From Candidatus Methylophosphatis haderslevensis (GTDB taxonomy: Bacteria; Pseudomonadota; Gammaproteobacteria; Burkholderiales; Rhodocyclaceae): DNA of 64,000 nucleotides. Numbering within the stretch: position 1 is the first letter of the stretch; every line of letters begins with the position of its first letter. Positions 35,074 to 44,554 of this stretch are shown piece after piece. The notes below the pieces were generated by a model. The model saw nothing but the letters and a program-made list of their open reading frames with translations. It ran no database searches and was not told the origin of the DNA. The stretch is taken from positions 124,001 to 188,000 of the forward strand of contig JADJSA010000017.1 in assembly GCA_016711925.1 (NCBI GenBank). Reading direction: 5' to 3'. The position numbers and the translations under genes were made by a program.

Positions 35074-36699
35074 GTGTTCTGGCGCAGCAAGACCATCCGT
35101 ACCCCGCTTCTATTCGCTTCGGCTGTCGGCACGCTGCTTCTGGTGGCCGCGCTGGCGATTGCGCTGGCGAGCCAGCAGTCGGTGATCGGCCGCTTCAGCG
35201 ACTTCCTGGCAACCGACCAAGCGCTGCTGCAGCATGTCGACCAGATGTACGCGCAGGGTCTGCAGTCCGGCCAGGCGTTGCGCAACATCATTCTCGATCC
35301 GGCCAACAAGACGGCCTATGGCAATCTGGACAAGGCGATCGCCCAGTTCGAAAAATCGCAGCAGGAGGCCGTCGCGCTGGTGGACAAGGGCAGCGCCGCG
35401 GAACAGGCGCTGCAGCAGATCGCCACCGACTGGACCAGGAACAACGCGGTCAAGGCCAGAATCAAGTCGCTTGCCGCCACCGATCAGGCCGAGGCGGTGC
35501 GGTTGCTCAACAGCGACGAGACGCCGGTATGGCGTCAGATCAAGGATGCGCTGCTCAAGCTCAAGGAAAGCCAGTCGGCGCATGTGCAGGAAGACCAACG
35601 GCAGATGCTGCAAAACGGCCGCAATGCGCTGATGGCGAGCCTTGCGGCTGCCGGCCTGGCGATGCTGGCGGGCTTCGGCATCATGCTCTACGTTGTCGAA
35701 CGCCATCGCCGTGCGCTCGCCGGCCTCGAACAATCAATGCAGCGCATCTCGGATGGCGACGGCGACCTCACGCTGCGCCTGCCGGTCACATCGAGCGACG
35801 AAGCCGGCCGCACCGCCGAGGCGTTCAACCGTTTCCTCGACCGCATGCAGCGGACGATCTGCGATGTGCACGAACAGGCCGAGCGGGTGGCTGCGTCTTC
35901 CGGATCGCTGTCGAAGGTGGTCGGCGAGGTCAGCGAATCGTCGCAGCAACAGAGCGACTCGGCCTCGGCGATCGCTGCCAGCATCCAACAACTGATCGTC
36001 AGCATCGCCAGCGTGGCCGAATCGGCCGGCACGCTGCGCGAGCATTCCACCGTCAGCCTGGACACCGCCCGGCACAGCAACGCCAGCCTGGCCCGGCTGC
36101 TGCAGGAGATCGCCCACATCGACCATACCGGCCGCGACATCGAGCAGTCGGTGGAGGAATATGTCGAACGCACGCGCACCATCAGCAGCCTGACCGGCAA
36201 CGTCAAGGAGATCGCCGGCCAGACCAACCTGCTGGCGCTCAACGCCGCGATCGAGGCGGCCCGGGCCGGCGAGCAGGGACGCGGCTTCGCGGTGGTGGCC
36301 GACGAGGTGCGCAGCCTGGCCGAAAAGTCGGGCCAGACCGCGGTACAGATCGAGTCGGTAACGCAGGCGATCGGCACGCAATCGGAAACTCTGATCGGCG
36401 CGGTCAAGGCAAACCATGCGCTGCTCGAACACAGCGCGACCATCCTGCGCGAAGTCTCCGAAGCGCTTGCCAGCAGCATGGCGGCGGTGGAACGCTCGCA
36501 CCAGGGCGTCGATCAGATCACCAGCGCCGTGCTGGAGCAAAAGCACGCCGGCCACGAGATCGCCAACCGCGCCGAGAACATCGCCCGCCTGGCCGAGCGG
36601 AACAACGGCAACGTCGGCAACACCGCCGCATCGTCGCGCGAACTCGAAGCGGTGGTCGACAACCTGCGCGCCAACGTGCGCCGCTTCAAGGTCGGCTAG
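35074..36699 (+). CDS. methyl-accepting chemotaxis protein
   Basis: Chemoreceptor of 541 residues. TM1 ([21 protein letters not shown]) is followed by a roughly 150-residue helical periplasmic sensor, TM2 ([21 protein letters not shown]) and a HAMP domain ([19 protein letters not shown]). The cytoplasmic coiled coil has the conserved hairpin tip [21 protein letters not shown] and [20 protein letters not shown]. The start is GTG, with a modest site upstream. Its ligand is unknown. No CheA/CheW genes are near, so it works with a chemotaxis system encoded elsewhere. Confidence 0.95.
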   Translation: MFWRSKTIRTPLLFASAVGTLLLVAALAIALASQQSVIGRFSDFLATDQALLQHVDQMYAQGLQSGQALRNIILDPANKTAYGNLDKAIAQFEKSQQEAVALVDKGSAAEQALQQIATDWTRNNAVKARIKSLAATDQAEAVRLLNSDETPVWRQIKDALLKLKESQSAHVQEDQRQMLQNGRNALMASLAAAGLAMLAGFGIMLYVVERHRRALAGLEQSMQRISDGDGDLTLRLPVTSSDEAGRTAEAFNRFLDRMQRTICDVHEQAERVAASSGSLSKVVGEVSESSQQQSDSASAIAASIQQLIVSIASVAESAGTLREHSTVSLDTARHSNASLARLLQEIAHIDHTGRDIEQSVEEYVERTRTISSLTGNVKEIAGQTNLLALNAAIEAARAGEQGRGFAVVADEVRSLAEKSGQTAVQIESVTQAIGTQSETLIGAVKANHALLEHSATILREVSEALASSMAAVERSHQGVDQITSAVLEQKHAGHEIANRAENIARLAERNNGNVGNTAASSRELEAVVDNLRANVRRFKVG

Positions 36700-36757
36700 G
36701 CGTCGGGCTTCGGGCTACAGCGGCGGCGGATAGTCGCAACGCATTTCGACGCGCGCA

Positions 36758-37138
36758 TCAATCCACTGCGCGCACGCCGCGTTCGGGCACGAACAGCATT
36801 TGCCCGTTGCGTGCCGGCCGGTAAGCGAAACTTCCGGTGAGAACGTCCTTGCCGTTGACCCGCGCGACCCATTTGTAATTGCCAACCTGCGTGCCGGCGT
36901 TGCCGAAATCCGACGGGTAATGCACGGTGCCGGCGCGGTAGCCGTCACCCTGCGGCGCCGCGGTCGCGCGGGTGGTGCTGCCATCGGGCCGCGTCACGGT
37001 GAATTCGACGCTGTGCGCGCGGTCCGCAAACTTGTCGCCAACGTTCAGTGCAATCGCCGGCGTGGCCTGATACAGCCAGGTCTGCGCGAACACGGGGGCG
37101 GCAACCAGCAACAGCAAGCCTGCAATAAGCATTTTCAT
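36758..37138 (-). CDS. hypothetical exported protein, small beta-rich domain
   Basis: Secreted protein of 126 residues not assigned to a named family. The signal peptide is MKMLIAGLLLLVAAPVFAQ. The mature part looks like an all-beta domain of immunoglobulin-like type (VEFTVTRPDGSTTRATAAPQG, VGNYKWVARVNGKDVLTGSFAY), similar in feel to pilus or envelope accessory domains. Convergent with the chemoreceptor gene. An upstream extension exists but is low-complexity and overlaps the region of repeats. Confidence 0.7.
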   Translation of the reverse strand: MKMLIAGLLLLVAAPVFAQTWLYQATPAIALNVGDKFADRAHSVEFTVTRPDGSTTRATAAPQGDGYRAGTVHYPSDFGNAGTQVGNYKWVARVNGKDVLTGSFAYRPARNGQMLFVPERGVRAVD

Positions 37139-37663
37139 CGAGCGATCCTTTTGTGGGCGAAGTGACGGACGCCGGCGCGATCCGCCACCGCGGCGACGAT
37201 CTTCCCAGCACGCAGCGTCATGGTGGCAGCGATTGTAATCCGGTGGCGTCCACCGGCGGGCAAACGGGACGGGACGGCGCGGACGGGCCGGACCACGTAT
37301 CGGCGTGTCCGCCCCACGCGGGGCACCCACGCCGCAAGGCGCATTCAGGCTGGCTCCCGAGCCATGCACCGCCAGCATCGTCATTCCACGCCGTTTTCGG
37401 CGGTGCCTGCCGGCAGATCGAGGCAGGGCGCGGCTTGCGGGGCAGGCCTTCGCGCTGCCGGCCGAACCGGCGCCAGCGTGCAGACCGCAGCATTCGGCGC
37501 AACAAATCCGGCTGAGAGGCGGGTTCGGCGCAAAGGCAAGTGCGCAAAACGCTTGCTGGCCGGGTATCCACGGTGCCTGCCGCGTCCGTCGCCGTTGCGC
37601 GAAACCGCCGACCCGCCGCTTGCCTCCCCTTCGCTGGGGAGGGCCAGGGTGGCGGTGCGGCAG
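37139..37663. other. gene-free GC-rich spacer containing dispersed repeat copy A
   Basis: No supported gene in this 525-nt spacer. From 37382 onward it carries a repeat shared with 41456-41787 (listed separately). The rest (37139-37381) is arginine-codon-rich low-complexity sequence with several short open frames that overlap in all directions and have no ribosome sites. Confidence 0.6.
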
Positions 37664-37710
37664 TCAGTAACTCGGATTCGTGCCCGGGAATGCCAAAATC
37701 GTCCAGATAA
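37382..37710. repeat. dispersed GC-rich repeat, copy A
   Basis: About 330 nt that align with 41456-41787 in the same orientation and with nearly identical internal spacing. The left block (37382-37468) and right block (37600-37710, containing GAAACCGCCGACCCGCCGCTT) are well conserved; the middle is divergent apart from a shared TATCCAC. The right block contains CCTCCCC...GGGGAGG, a short inverted repeat. It enters the 3' end of the MORN lipoprotein gene, whose stop codon lies inside the repeat. Confidence 0.75.
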
Positions 37711-38965
37711 ACCTTGACGCCAGCATTCCCTGATCGAGGCAAGCGCAGGGCGGACACGACGATTCATCGAGAGGCCCACCGCCGTCTTCACGCGCACACC
37801 GAGCCGAATGCGACTTGCGTGGGCTGGAACACATAGTTGAGGTCGGCCATTTCGTCTCCACTTTCAAGGAACAGATAAGTGCGCCCAGTGCGTCGGTCGC
37901 GGCCGCGTGATCCTTCTCGGACGGGCTCGTCAGTACTGCCAACAGGACGACTTCACGCGAAGCATCCACGAAGCCGAGGGCTTCGAACACCTTGTTGTCC
38001 CCGACGATCGAGAACGGAGAATCCGTTTTCGTTAGGGATTTGTAGGTAATCGTTCGCGTGACGACCGACAGTCCACTGTTCAGCCGTTCTCTGCTGGACC
38101 CGGTTTCTGAATACTCAGCCACACTTTCGCTAAAGCCCTCGGCCTCCTGTCTCAGCACGGTTTCGAACGAACCTCCAGCTTTGAACAGCACCCGGACGTA
38201 GAGATTCGCGTTGTCGCCGCGCCAGGTGCCGCCTGCTGGATAGAATACCAACGGGGCACCTTCCGTCTTCCCGGCCTCGGTATCGGCTACCCAGCCTGGG
38301 GGAGTACTAAACACGTAGTGCTCGTCGGCTATGCGTAGTGAGCAACTGCCGTCGGCATTGAGGCTGCCCACTGGAATCGGGCGGCTAAAGCCCTCTGGAT
38401 CGAGTTCATCGGCGATCACCTGGCACGCCCTGGTCGTGACCGCAAAGACGCCGGTGCCAAAATCACAATTCGCTTTTTCCTTGCCGTCGGCATTCCAATA
38501 GGTCCATTTCCCGATCTTTCCACTGGAAACAAAGACGCCGGACGCCTTCTTCTTCCCGGTGGGGTAGTAGTCCGTTCGCTGATGCCCCGAGTCTGCGTAT
38601 GCAACTTCGGTTGTGATGCGGCCCTCTTCGTCCCAGTATTTCCAGAGGCCGACCTTGTCGCCATTCTTGAATACACCATGCGACGACATCCTTCCGTTTT
38701 CGTGCCAAGAGGGCGTGTCGCCCTCTGCCGCGCCGTAGATGTAATTCGCCTTTGACTCCTGTCGGCCGTTCCGATGCCAACGCCAAACCGGCCCGTGATA
38801 CAGGAGGCGGCCGTCTCTTTGAACCTCACACCAGCGCACGACATTGCCCGGCCGGTATCCCGAATCCTTGGCCTCCGGAGGGGACCTAAACACATCCTCC
38901 GGGGCGGCAGGAAATGGCGCACAGGAAAGGAGGAGCAACAAGACCGTTGGCAGAGTTGACTGCAT
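37664..38965 (-). CDS. MORN-repeat (YwqK-like) lipoprotein, 3' end in repeat
   Basis: Putative lipoprotein of 433 residues. The signal has a lipobox-like LLLLLSCAPF. Residues about 45-180 contain MORN_2/YwqK-type repeats (GPVWRWHRNGRQESKANYIYG, THE-type WHENGRMSSHGVFKNGDKVG, WKYWDEEGRITTEVAY, GKIGKWTYWNADGKEK). Residues about 200-370 form a second unassigned domain (EHYVFSTPPGWVADTEAG). The last about 60 residues read through repeat copy A and look non-native, so the original C-terminus is probably lost or lies near ALICSLKVETKW. The start is the ATG with GGGG 9 nt upstream; a TTG 5 codons earlier is possible. Confidence 0.7.
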   Translation of the reverse strand: MQSTLPTVLLLLLSCAPFPAAPEDVFRSPPEAKDSGYRPGNVVRWCEVQRDGRLLYHGPVWRWHRNGRQESKANYIYGAAEGDTPSWHENGRMSSHGVFKNGDKVGLWKYWDEEGRITTEVAYADSGHQRTDYYPTGKKKASGVFVSSGKIGKWTYWNADGKEKANCDFGTGVFAVTTRACQVIADELDPEGFSRPIPVGSLNADGSCSLRIADEHYVFSTPPGWVADTEAGKTEGAPLVFYPAGGTWRGDNANLYVRVLFKAGGSFETVLRQEAEGFSESVAEYSETGSSRERLNSGLSVVTRTITYKSLTKTDSPFSIVGDNKVFEALGFVDASREVVLLAVLTSPSEKDHAAATDALGALICSLKVETKWPTSTMCSSPRKSHSARCAREDGGGPLDESSCPPCACLDQGMLASRFIWTILAFPGTNPSY

Positions 38966-39061
38966 TCTTACGTGCCCCAACGCTGTAGGTGAGTGGCGGC
39001 CGGACCGCGAAGCGCCGAAGGTAGCTGCAAGCGGGGTTTGCAGGCCGTCCTCCGAACCGTG

Positions 39062-39760
39062 CTATTCGTGCCCACTTCGGTCACACATGAACTCGGTGAC
39101 GCGGGCAGCCACAGGCGACGGCGACACCTGAAGCAGAAAGTGCGGGGCAACGAATTCGGCAACTTTGCATTGCCGCGCCAGAGCGGCCACCAACTCGGAC
39201 GAAGAACGCGCGACAACACGGTCTTCGGAGGCACGGAGGTAGAGCACCGGCACTCGCAGCAGCGGCAGCGAAGCGGAAACATCGACCGCCAGGACCGCGC
39301 GAGTGCGGGCGCGAAGAACCGACGCAGAAACGAGCGCAAGTGCCCTGGCAAGCGCGCCAAGACGCGCTGATGAAGCAAAGCGTCCCAGCAAGAAGAGGCC
39401 GAGCAAGCGGACAGGCATGACCGAAAGCGGAACAATGCCGACTAGCGCGCGCAACGACGCAAACGCGGGCACAGGATTGCGGGCAAACGAGCAACACAGA
39501 ACCAACCCCAGCAACCCCGGAGGCGCGGAGGCACAGATGGAGATGCCAATTGGCCCGGAGAAAGACTCAGCCAGCAAGAAGAACGGCTGATCTCGCGGGA
39601 GAAAGGAGCGGGCAATTGGCTCCAGTTCAGAGTAGTCAAGTGGAATGTCCGTTGGGTAAGACGCCACAATGACCTTCACCTCCGGACCGAACGATGCGGC
39701 AAAGTCAGCGAACAGTAGACCCGTGCCATCGAGACCGGGAAGCAACACCAAGGCGACCAT
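39062..39760 (-). CDS. alpha/beta hydrolase
   Basis: Small alpha/beta-hydrolase-fold protein of 232 residues. It starts VALVLLPGLDGTGLLFADFAA, the typical first strand and oxyanion loop. The nucleophile elbow is AESFSG, an acid lies in LYLRASEDRVV, and a His in VAPHFLLQVSP near the C-terminus completes a plausible Ser-Asp-His triad. Substrate unknown. It lies upstream of the MORN gene on the same strand, about 95 nt apart, and both have lower G+C than the flanking core genes. Confidence 0.82.
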   Translation of the reverse strand: MVALVLLPGLDGTGLLFADFAASFGPEVKVIVASYPTDIPLDYSELEPIARSFLPRDQPFFLLAESFSGPIGISICASAPPGLLGLVLCCSFARNPVPAFASLRALVGIVPLSVMPVRLLGLFLLGRFASSARLGALARALALVSASVLRARTRAVLAVDVSASLPLLRVPVLYLRASEDRVVARSSSELVAALARQCKVAEFVAPHFLLQVSPSPVAARVTEFMCDRSGHE

Positions 39761-40163
39761 CGAGTATGGGTTCTAACAAATGGCGCCTGGCCGTCGCGTC
39801 GCGAGCGTTTGGAGTGGGCACGGCCTCATGGCGGTGGGAAAATGTTGTTGAACTGGACCGTCGGGGGCGACGGTGGCTATAGAGATTGTAAGGCGGCGCT
39901 GCCCGAAGTCAATCGCATGGCATGACGCTGGCTTCGCGGCCGAGGCGCGCTCGTGCAATTTGATGGTGCCCGAGACGGTCTCGGCTGGGGGATAAGTCCC
40001 ACGGCGGCTTGGCATAGACTCTATGGCGGCCCGCAATCAAGGCAGGACGGGCGTTTCGGGATGCCTGCCCCTACGGCCCACCATCCATGCGCCTTTCCGG
40101 CATGGATGCCTGTAGATCGAGCATCCATGCGCCCTCCAGGCTATGCCGGCCGGGCTGCGCGGG
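39761..40163. other. gene-free spacer with short palindromic repeats
   Basis: A 403-nt spacer with no supported gene. The right part (about 40036-40145) contains repeated CATCCATGCGCC and GCATGGATGCC motifs in direct and inverted order, related to motifs near 44700 and 52400. The left part is unremarkable apart from lying upstream of the hydrolase gene, where its promoter should be. Confidence 0.55.
40036..40145. repeat. short inverted/direct repeat cluster (CATGGATG family)
   Basis: Contains CATCCATGCGCCTTTCCGG and GCATGGATGCCTGTAGATCG, then CATCCATGCGCCCTCC: two direct copies of CATCCATGCGCC flanking an inverted CATGGATG. Similar CATGGATA/CATGGGCT motifs occur at 44698-44763 and 52396-52490. 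Looks like a dispersed intergenic palindromic repeat. Confidence 0.55.
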
Positions 40164-40556
40164 TTACATCGAGTGAAAGCCGATCACGTTGCCTTCGCTA
40201 TCGCGCGCCAGCGCGATGTGGCCATGCTCGCCGATCGACATCTTGCCTTTCACGATCGCGCCGCCGTTCGCGGCGGCCCGCGCAGCCGGGACGGCGCAGT
40301 CCGCACAGCCGAAGTAGACCACCGTCCCGCCGCCGGCAGGGCCGAAGCCTTCCATCTTGACCAGCATGCCGCAGGCGCCGTAGGTGGTGGGCGCCGTCGC
40401 CTTGTCGGACGGGAACGCCCACATCTCCATGTCGAACTCGGGCGTCGGCGCGGGCATCGGTTCGAGCTTGGCCTCGAGCACGGCTTCATAGAATTTCCGC
40501 GCGCGCTGCATGTCCTGCACATAAATTTCAAACCAGACAACCGGATTGTTCGGCAT
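40164..40556 (-). CDS. VOC-family (glyoxalase-like) protein
   Basis: Protein of 130 residues with the vicinal-oxygen-chelate fold. It starts VVWFEIYVQDMQRARKFYEAVL, the N-terminal beta-alpha module; the second module has TVVYFGCADCAVPAARAAANG and IGEHGHIALARDSEGNVIGFHS. Such proteins bind a metal through His/Glu and include glyoxalases and dioxygenase-like enzymes; the substrate is unknown. The ATG has an AAAGGAGAG site upstream. It lies 47 nt after the cupin gene on the same strand. Confidence 0.88.
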   Translation of the reverse strand: MPNNPVVWFEIYVQDMQRARKFYEAVLEAKLEPMPAPTPEFDMEMWAFPSDKATAPTTYGACGMLVKMEGFGPAGGGTVVYFGCADCAVPAARAAANGGAIVKGKMSIGEHGHIALARDSEGNVIGFHSM

Positions 40557-40603
40557 GGCGCTCTCCTTTGCCGGGTGATCGAACGGGGCCGCCGGCCCGC
40601 GCT

Positions 40604-41110
40604 TCAGTCGCCGCGCTGCGGCGATTCGTTGCTTTCGCGGTCGTAGTAGTCGACCGTGGTCTCGGCGCGGAACATCTGCCTCAGTCGGCTTCCGTGGTGC
40701 CCGCCGGCGACGACCAGTAGCTTGGCGGAATCCGGATACTCGCAGGTTTCGATGTCGACGAGATCGGACAGCGCGAGATAGCGCATCGTCACCGTGCCGG
40801 TGTTGATGATCTGATGGGCGACCTCCGGCCCGCCGGTCGGGCAGGCAATGACGTCGTACTTGCGGATCGGATAGCGCGCATCGCCGAAGCGCAGCACGCC
40901 TTCGCCTTCGAGGATGAGGAACATCTCCTCCTCGCCGTGGTGGTTGTGGAACGGGCACTGCGCCTTGCCCGGCGGCAGCACGGTGAGGTTGTAGCCCAGC
41001 TTGCGCGCGCCGATGCGCGCGCCGATCGTGCCACGGCTGGACGTGAAATACCCGTTCTCCTCGACATCGTCGAACTCGACCTGGTCGAGATTCATGATTG
41101 GCCTGGTCAT
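40604..41110 (-). CDS. cupin-domain protein
   Basis: Protein of 168 residues with a single cupin barrel. Motif 1 is PFHNHHGEEEMFLILEGEGVLRFG (two His and a Glu as metal ligands), and motif 2 is HQIINTGTVTMRYLAL. The C-terminus contains GGHHGSRLRQMFRAET. The start MTRPIMNLDQVEF is preceded by AGGAGAAACC. Function unknown; cupins of this type bind small molecules or act as isomerases or dioxygenases. Probably co-transcribed with the VOC gene. Confidence 0.87.
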   Translation of the reverse strand: MTRPIMNLDQVEFDDVEENGYFTSSRGTIGARIGARKLGYNLTVLPPGKAQCPFHNHHGEEEMFLILEGEGVLRFGDARYPIRKYDVIACPTGGPEVAHQIINTGTVTMRYLALSDLVDIETCEYPDSAKLLVVAGGHHGSRLRQMFRAETTVDYYDRESNESPQRGD

Positions 41111-41821
41111 GGTTTCTCCTGGCTGGTGGTTGGAATCCACGGCCCCGTGCCGGCCGCCCGGTTGCGCCGAAGCTTGGACCGGCTTCATCGATAAACGATC
41201 CACCGGGCGTGAATTCGATTGCGACGCAGGGTTTTGTCACCCGCGACCCACGCATCGCGGCCCGGGCCTACCGCGAACGCATTGCCCGGAACGGGCGTCG
41301 ATTCGCTTTCACGCGCCGCGCTGATCGTCGTCCGTTCGCACGCCGTGCAGGTCGACGCGGCCCCGCCTCGTTCCACCCGCCATTCTCGCGCCAGGTGCAG
41401 TCGGCCTGCAAGGCAGGCGGGATAGGCCTGCCAGGGCAGGCATCGCCGGATGCGCCAGTCCACGCCGCTTTCAGCGGTGCCTGCCCGCAGACCAAGGCAG
41501 GGCAAGGCTTCCCGGGCAGGTCTTAGCGCTGCCGGCCGAACCGCCGCCCGCGGGCGAAGCGCATGGTTGCGCGCAGCGCGTCAGGCTGGGACGCTCGTCC
41601 AGCGGAATCACGCTCACACATGGCGCTGGCTGTTCGGTTATCCACCGAACATGCCACACCCGCCGCCCCGCTCGAAACCGCCGACCCGCCGCTTCCTTCA
41701 CCTTCGAGAGTGAGGGCCAAGGTGGGCGTGCGGCGGTCAAGTCCCCTGATTCGCGCCCGAGGGGTGCCGGGATCGTCTGCAACAAACGAGACGAGACCCC
41801 AGCAGTGCGTGAGCGTCTGAT
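41111..41821. other. gene-free spacer containing dispersed repeat copy B
   Basis: This 711-nt stretch separates the cupin gene from the low-GC pair. Its right half is repeat copy B. The left half (41111-41400) is GC-rich with several overlapping open frames in both directions but no recognisable domain or ribosome site except the cupin upstream region. The sharp drop in G+C begins right after the repeat. Confidence 0.6.
41456..41787. repeat. dispersed GC-rich repeat, copy B
   Basis: Aligns with copy A (37382-37710): the left block CCACGCCGCTTTCAGCGGTG matches CCACGCCGTTTTCGGCGGTG, and the right block GAAACCGCCGACCCGCCGCTT is identical over 21 positions apart from flanking changes. It sits at the boundary between GC-rich host sequence and the low-GC gene pair, and ends about 35 nt before the stop codon of the first low-GC gene. 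Confidence 0.75.
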
Positions 41822-42328
41822 CTACCGGATTGCGTTCCCCGAACTTACTCGGCACGCTCTCGCCGAAGGATCGTCGGCCGCATGGTACGCAGCGATTACT
41901 ACCGACGATACGGCGACCACCATTACTAAGGAGATCGTAAGCATTTGCATGCCGGCGCCCCAAGGGCTCGCATCGTCCGGCTCTTGATTCTCGTAAGATC
42001 CTTTCGCGTGATTGATTCGAATGTCTTCGACATTCCGTTTGAGCTCACTATAGACTTTGTGGCTTCGCCATATCCGCCAACAGATGACGATCCACAGAAC
42101 TACATGCGATGTAGCGATCATGTAACTAGTGAGTATCAATCCCGCAAGGTTCTGAAAGAATGCCAATCCAGCAACCAAACCCGCCGTAACAAATGTCACG
42201 ACCTTGATGTACATGTCCGCTAATCTGTACTCCTCGTCGCGAAACCCGCGCATGTCGCTCTTAAACTCCTTGTGAAGCTCCCATGCGGGTTCTTGTCCCA
42301 TGTTCTTTGAGCTGAATCTCACTTTCAT
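41822..42328 (-). CDS. hypothetical membrane protein, low-GC
   Basis: Protein of 168 residues that I do not recognise. It starts MKVRFSSKNMGQEPAWELHK, preceded by GGGAGG. Two close hydrophobic segments (VVTFVTAGLVAGLAFFQNLAG and SYMIATSHVVLWIVICWRIW) form a hairpin, and a third lies near the C-terminus (LTISLVMVVAVSSVVIAAY). The middle part is charged and helical. Base composition (about 48% G+C) and codon use differ sharply from neighbours, indicating transfer. It follows the DUF4254-like gene by 32 nt, probably co-transcribed. Confidence 0.65.
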   Translation of the reverse strand: MKVRFSSKNMGQEPAWELHKEFKSDMRGFRDEEYRLADMYIKVVTFVTAGLVAGLAFFQNLAGLILTSYMIATSHVVLWIVICWRIWRSHKVYSELKRNVEDIRINHAKGSYENQEPDDASPWGAGMQMLTISLVMVVAVSSVVIAAYHAADDPSARACRVSSGNAIR

Positions 42329-42360
42329 TTTCCGCCGCCTCCCAATTTCGATGCGCGCTT

Positions 42361-42927
42361 CTATTGCCTTTGGTAGATCTTCGCAATTCGTCGCGCACGC
42401 AGTTTGAGAATTCCTCGGTTCAGCGATTGAAGTAACCACCCAAGGTGCGCTTCCTCGTGCGTAAGATCTTCAACCGACGCATTGAGCAAACCCCTTGTCT
42501 CTAGATTCGATTGGCCGCATGCAATCTGTACTTTCAGTGAGCAAACCCTTAGACAGAGAATCGATATTCGGTCGATTAGGTCTGCGGGTGAAACAAACGC
42601 TACTTCGACCTTGTCTCGCAGGGTACGGCGCAATTCTTCAACGAAACTATCGTGCAAGTCATTGATCAGTTCAACGCGTCGCTCATTCAATCGATCGATC
42701 GTTCGCTTGAGTCTGCCGACTTCTGCGTCCGTCCTGTTTGGATTTCGCGCCGCATCCTCCGCGCGCCACTGCTCAGCATTATTCTCAGCAAGCTTCGTGG
42801 CGATCTGAAGTACCTTTGAATGCTCAATCAAGTGGAAGCTAGGCTCATTCGACTTCCCCTCAATTGTGGATTCTAGCAACCTGCATATCGTGGATGCGTC
42901 CGGAATGCTTGACTGAATGTAAGTCAT
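42361..42927 (-). CDS. DUF4254-like protein, low-GC
   Basis: Protein of 188 residues, mostly helical. The segments EQWRAEDAARNPN ... VGRLKRTIDRLNERRVELIND and SPADLIDRISILCLRVCSLKVQ resemble the DUF4254 family (WxxED ... KRxIDxxNxxRxxxIE ... DRLSILxLK), whose members occur in surface-polysaccharide gene clusters in other bacteria. Function unknown. The start is placed at the second possible codon (ATG); a GTG 4 codons upstream is also open. Low G+C and A/T-rich codons mark it as recently acquired. Confidence 0.7.
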   Translation of the reverse strand: MTYIQSSIPDASTICRLLESTIEGKSNEPSFHLIEHSKVLQIATKLAENNAEQWRAEDAARNPNRTDAEVGRLKRTIDRLNERRVELINDLHDSFVEELRRTLRDKVEVAFVSPADLIDRISILCLRVCSLKVQIACGQSNLETRGLLNASVEDLTHEEAHLGWLLQSLNRGILKLRARRIAKIYQRQ

Positions 42928-43027
42928 GTTCAGAATCACTTGGCAGCAACAGGAGCTTCTTTGGATCGCTTCGTATTGGGCTCAATTGACAAATCAGTCG
43001 CAGCAGGCAGAAATACGATCTTGATCC

Positions 43028-44554
43028 TCACCGCCGCCCGCCGAGAATCGACCCCAGCACCCCCCGCAAAATCTGCCGGCCGACTTCGTTGCCTACGGTG
43101 CGGGCCATGCTCTTGGCGGCGCTTTGCACGATGCCGTCTTTCTTGCCGCCGCGCGGACCGGTGCTGCCGAAGAGGATCTCGCCTACCGCGCCGCCGAGCA
43201 GGCCGCCGCCGCCCGCTGCTTCGCCCGGGGCCGGGGCGCCGCCGGCTTGCGGCGCGGCGCCGGTCCGGGTGCCGGGCGCGCTGCCGGCGCGGAGCTTTTC
43301 GTAGGCCGATTCGCGGTCGAGCGTCTGCTCGTATTTGCCATACACCGCCGAGCCCTGGATCAGCGCCTGGCGCTCGGGCGGGGTGATCGGGCCGAGGCGC
43401 GAGGCCGGCGGCAGGATGTAGGCGCGCTCGACGATGTTCGGGCGGCCCTTCTCGTCGAGAAAGCTGACCAGCGCCTCGCCGGTGCCCAGTTCGGTGATCG
43501 CCGCTTCGGCGCTGAACTTGGGGTTGGCGCGCATGGTTTCGGCCGCCACCTTGACCGCCTTCTGGTCGCGCGGGGTGAAGGCGCGCAGCGCGTGCTGCAC
43601 GCGGTTGCCGAGCTGGGCGAGCACGCTGTCGGGCACGTCCAGCGGGTTCTGCGTCACGAAGTAAACGCCGACACCCTTGGAGCGGATCAGCCGCACCACC
43701 TGCTCGATCTTTTCCAGCAGCGCGGCCGGCGCCTCGTTGAACAGCAGATGCGCTTCGTCGAAGAAGAACACCAGCTTGGGCTTTTCGACATCGCCGACTT
43801 CGGGCAGGTGCTCGAACAATTCCGCCAGCATCCAGAGCAGGAAAGTCGAGTAGAGCTTGGGCGAGTTGTAGAGTCTCTCCGCCGAGAGGATGTTGATCAT
43901 GCCGCGGCCGTAGGAATCGAGCCGCATCAGGTCGGCCACGTCGAGCATCGGCTCGCCGAAAAAGCTGTCGGCGCCCTGCAGTTCGAGCTGCAGCAGGCCG
44001 CGCTGGATGGCGCCGACCGAGGCGGCCGAGACGTTGCCGTACTCGGTAGTGAATTGCTTGGCATTCTCGCCGACGTACTGCGCCATCGCGCGCAGGTCCT
44101 TCATGTCGAGCAGCAGCAGGCCGTTGTCATCGGCGATCTTGAAGATCAGCGTCAGCACGCCGGCCTGGGTTTCGTTGAGATCGAGCAGGCGCGAGAGCAG
44201 CAGCGGCCCCATGTCGGAGACCGTGGCGCGCACCGGATGGCCCTGCTCGCCGAACACGTCCCAATACGCCACCGGGCTGGCATAGGGCTGGAAATCGGCG
44301 AGGCCGAGCAGGTCGAGCCGCTCCTGGAACTTCGGGCTGATGCTGCCTGCCGCGCCCATGCCGGAAAGGTCACTCTTGACGTCGGCCATGAACACCGGCA
44401 CGCCGATGTACGAGAAGCGTTCGGCCAGCGACTGCAGCGTGACCGACTTGCCGGTGCCGGTGGCGCCGGTGATCAGGCCGTGGCGGTTGGCCTTGTCGGG
44501 CAGCAGCGCGAGGAAGGTGTCGCCGGTCTTGGCAACGTAGAGCGGATCAGCCAT
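43028..44554 (-). CDS. HerA-like ATPase (DUF853/YjgR-type)
   Basis: Cytoplasmic ATPase of 508 residues related to E. coli YjgR and the C-terminal domain of HerA helicases. It starts [26 protein letters not shown]. Walker A is [12 protein letters not shown], and Walker B is [14 protein letters not shown] sensor-like [22 protein letters not shown] follows. The C-terminal about 90 residues are a Gly/Pro-rich tail ([20 protein letters not shown]) ending in a hydrophobic helix region. The cellular role is not established. Monocistronic and divergent from yebC. Confidence 0.88.
   Translation of the reverse strand: MADPLYVAKTGDTFLALLPDKANRHGLITGATGTGKSVTLQSLAERFSYIGVPVFMADVKSDLSGMGAAGSISPKFQERLDLLGLADFQPYASPVAYWDVFGEQGHPVRATVSDMGPLLLSRLLDLNETQAGVLTLIFKIADDNGLLLLDMKDLRAMAQYVGENAKQFTTEYGNVSAASVGAIQRGLLQLELQGADSFFGEPMLDVADLMRLDSYGRGMINILSAERLYNSPKLYSTFLLWMLAELFEHLPEVGDVEKPKLVFFFDEAHLLFNEAPAALLEKIEQVVRLIRSKGVGVYFVTQNPLDVPDSVLAQLGNRVQHALRAFTPRDQKAVKVAAETMRANPKFSAEAAITELGTGEALVSFLDEKGRPNIVERAYILPPASRLGPITPPERQALIQGSAVYGKYEQTLDRESAYEKLRAGSAPGTRTGAAPQAGGAPAPGEAAGGGGLLGGAVGEILFGSTGPRGGKKDGIVQSAAKSMARTVGNEVGRQILRGVLGSILGGRR

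Noticed and set aside
41111..41455. Possible small genes in the cupin upstream region.
   Set aside because: Open frames occur in several overlapping frames with arginine/proline-rich composition and no ribosome sites.
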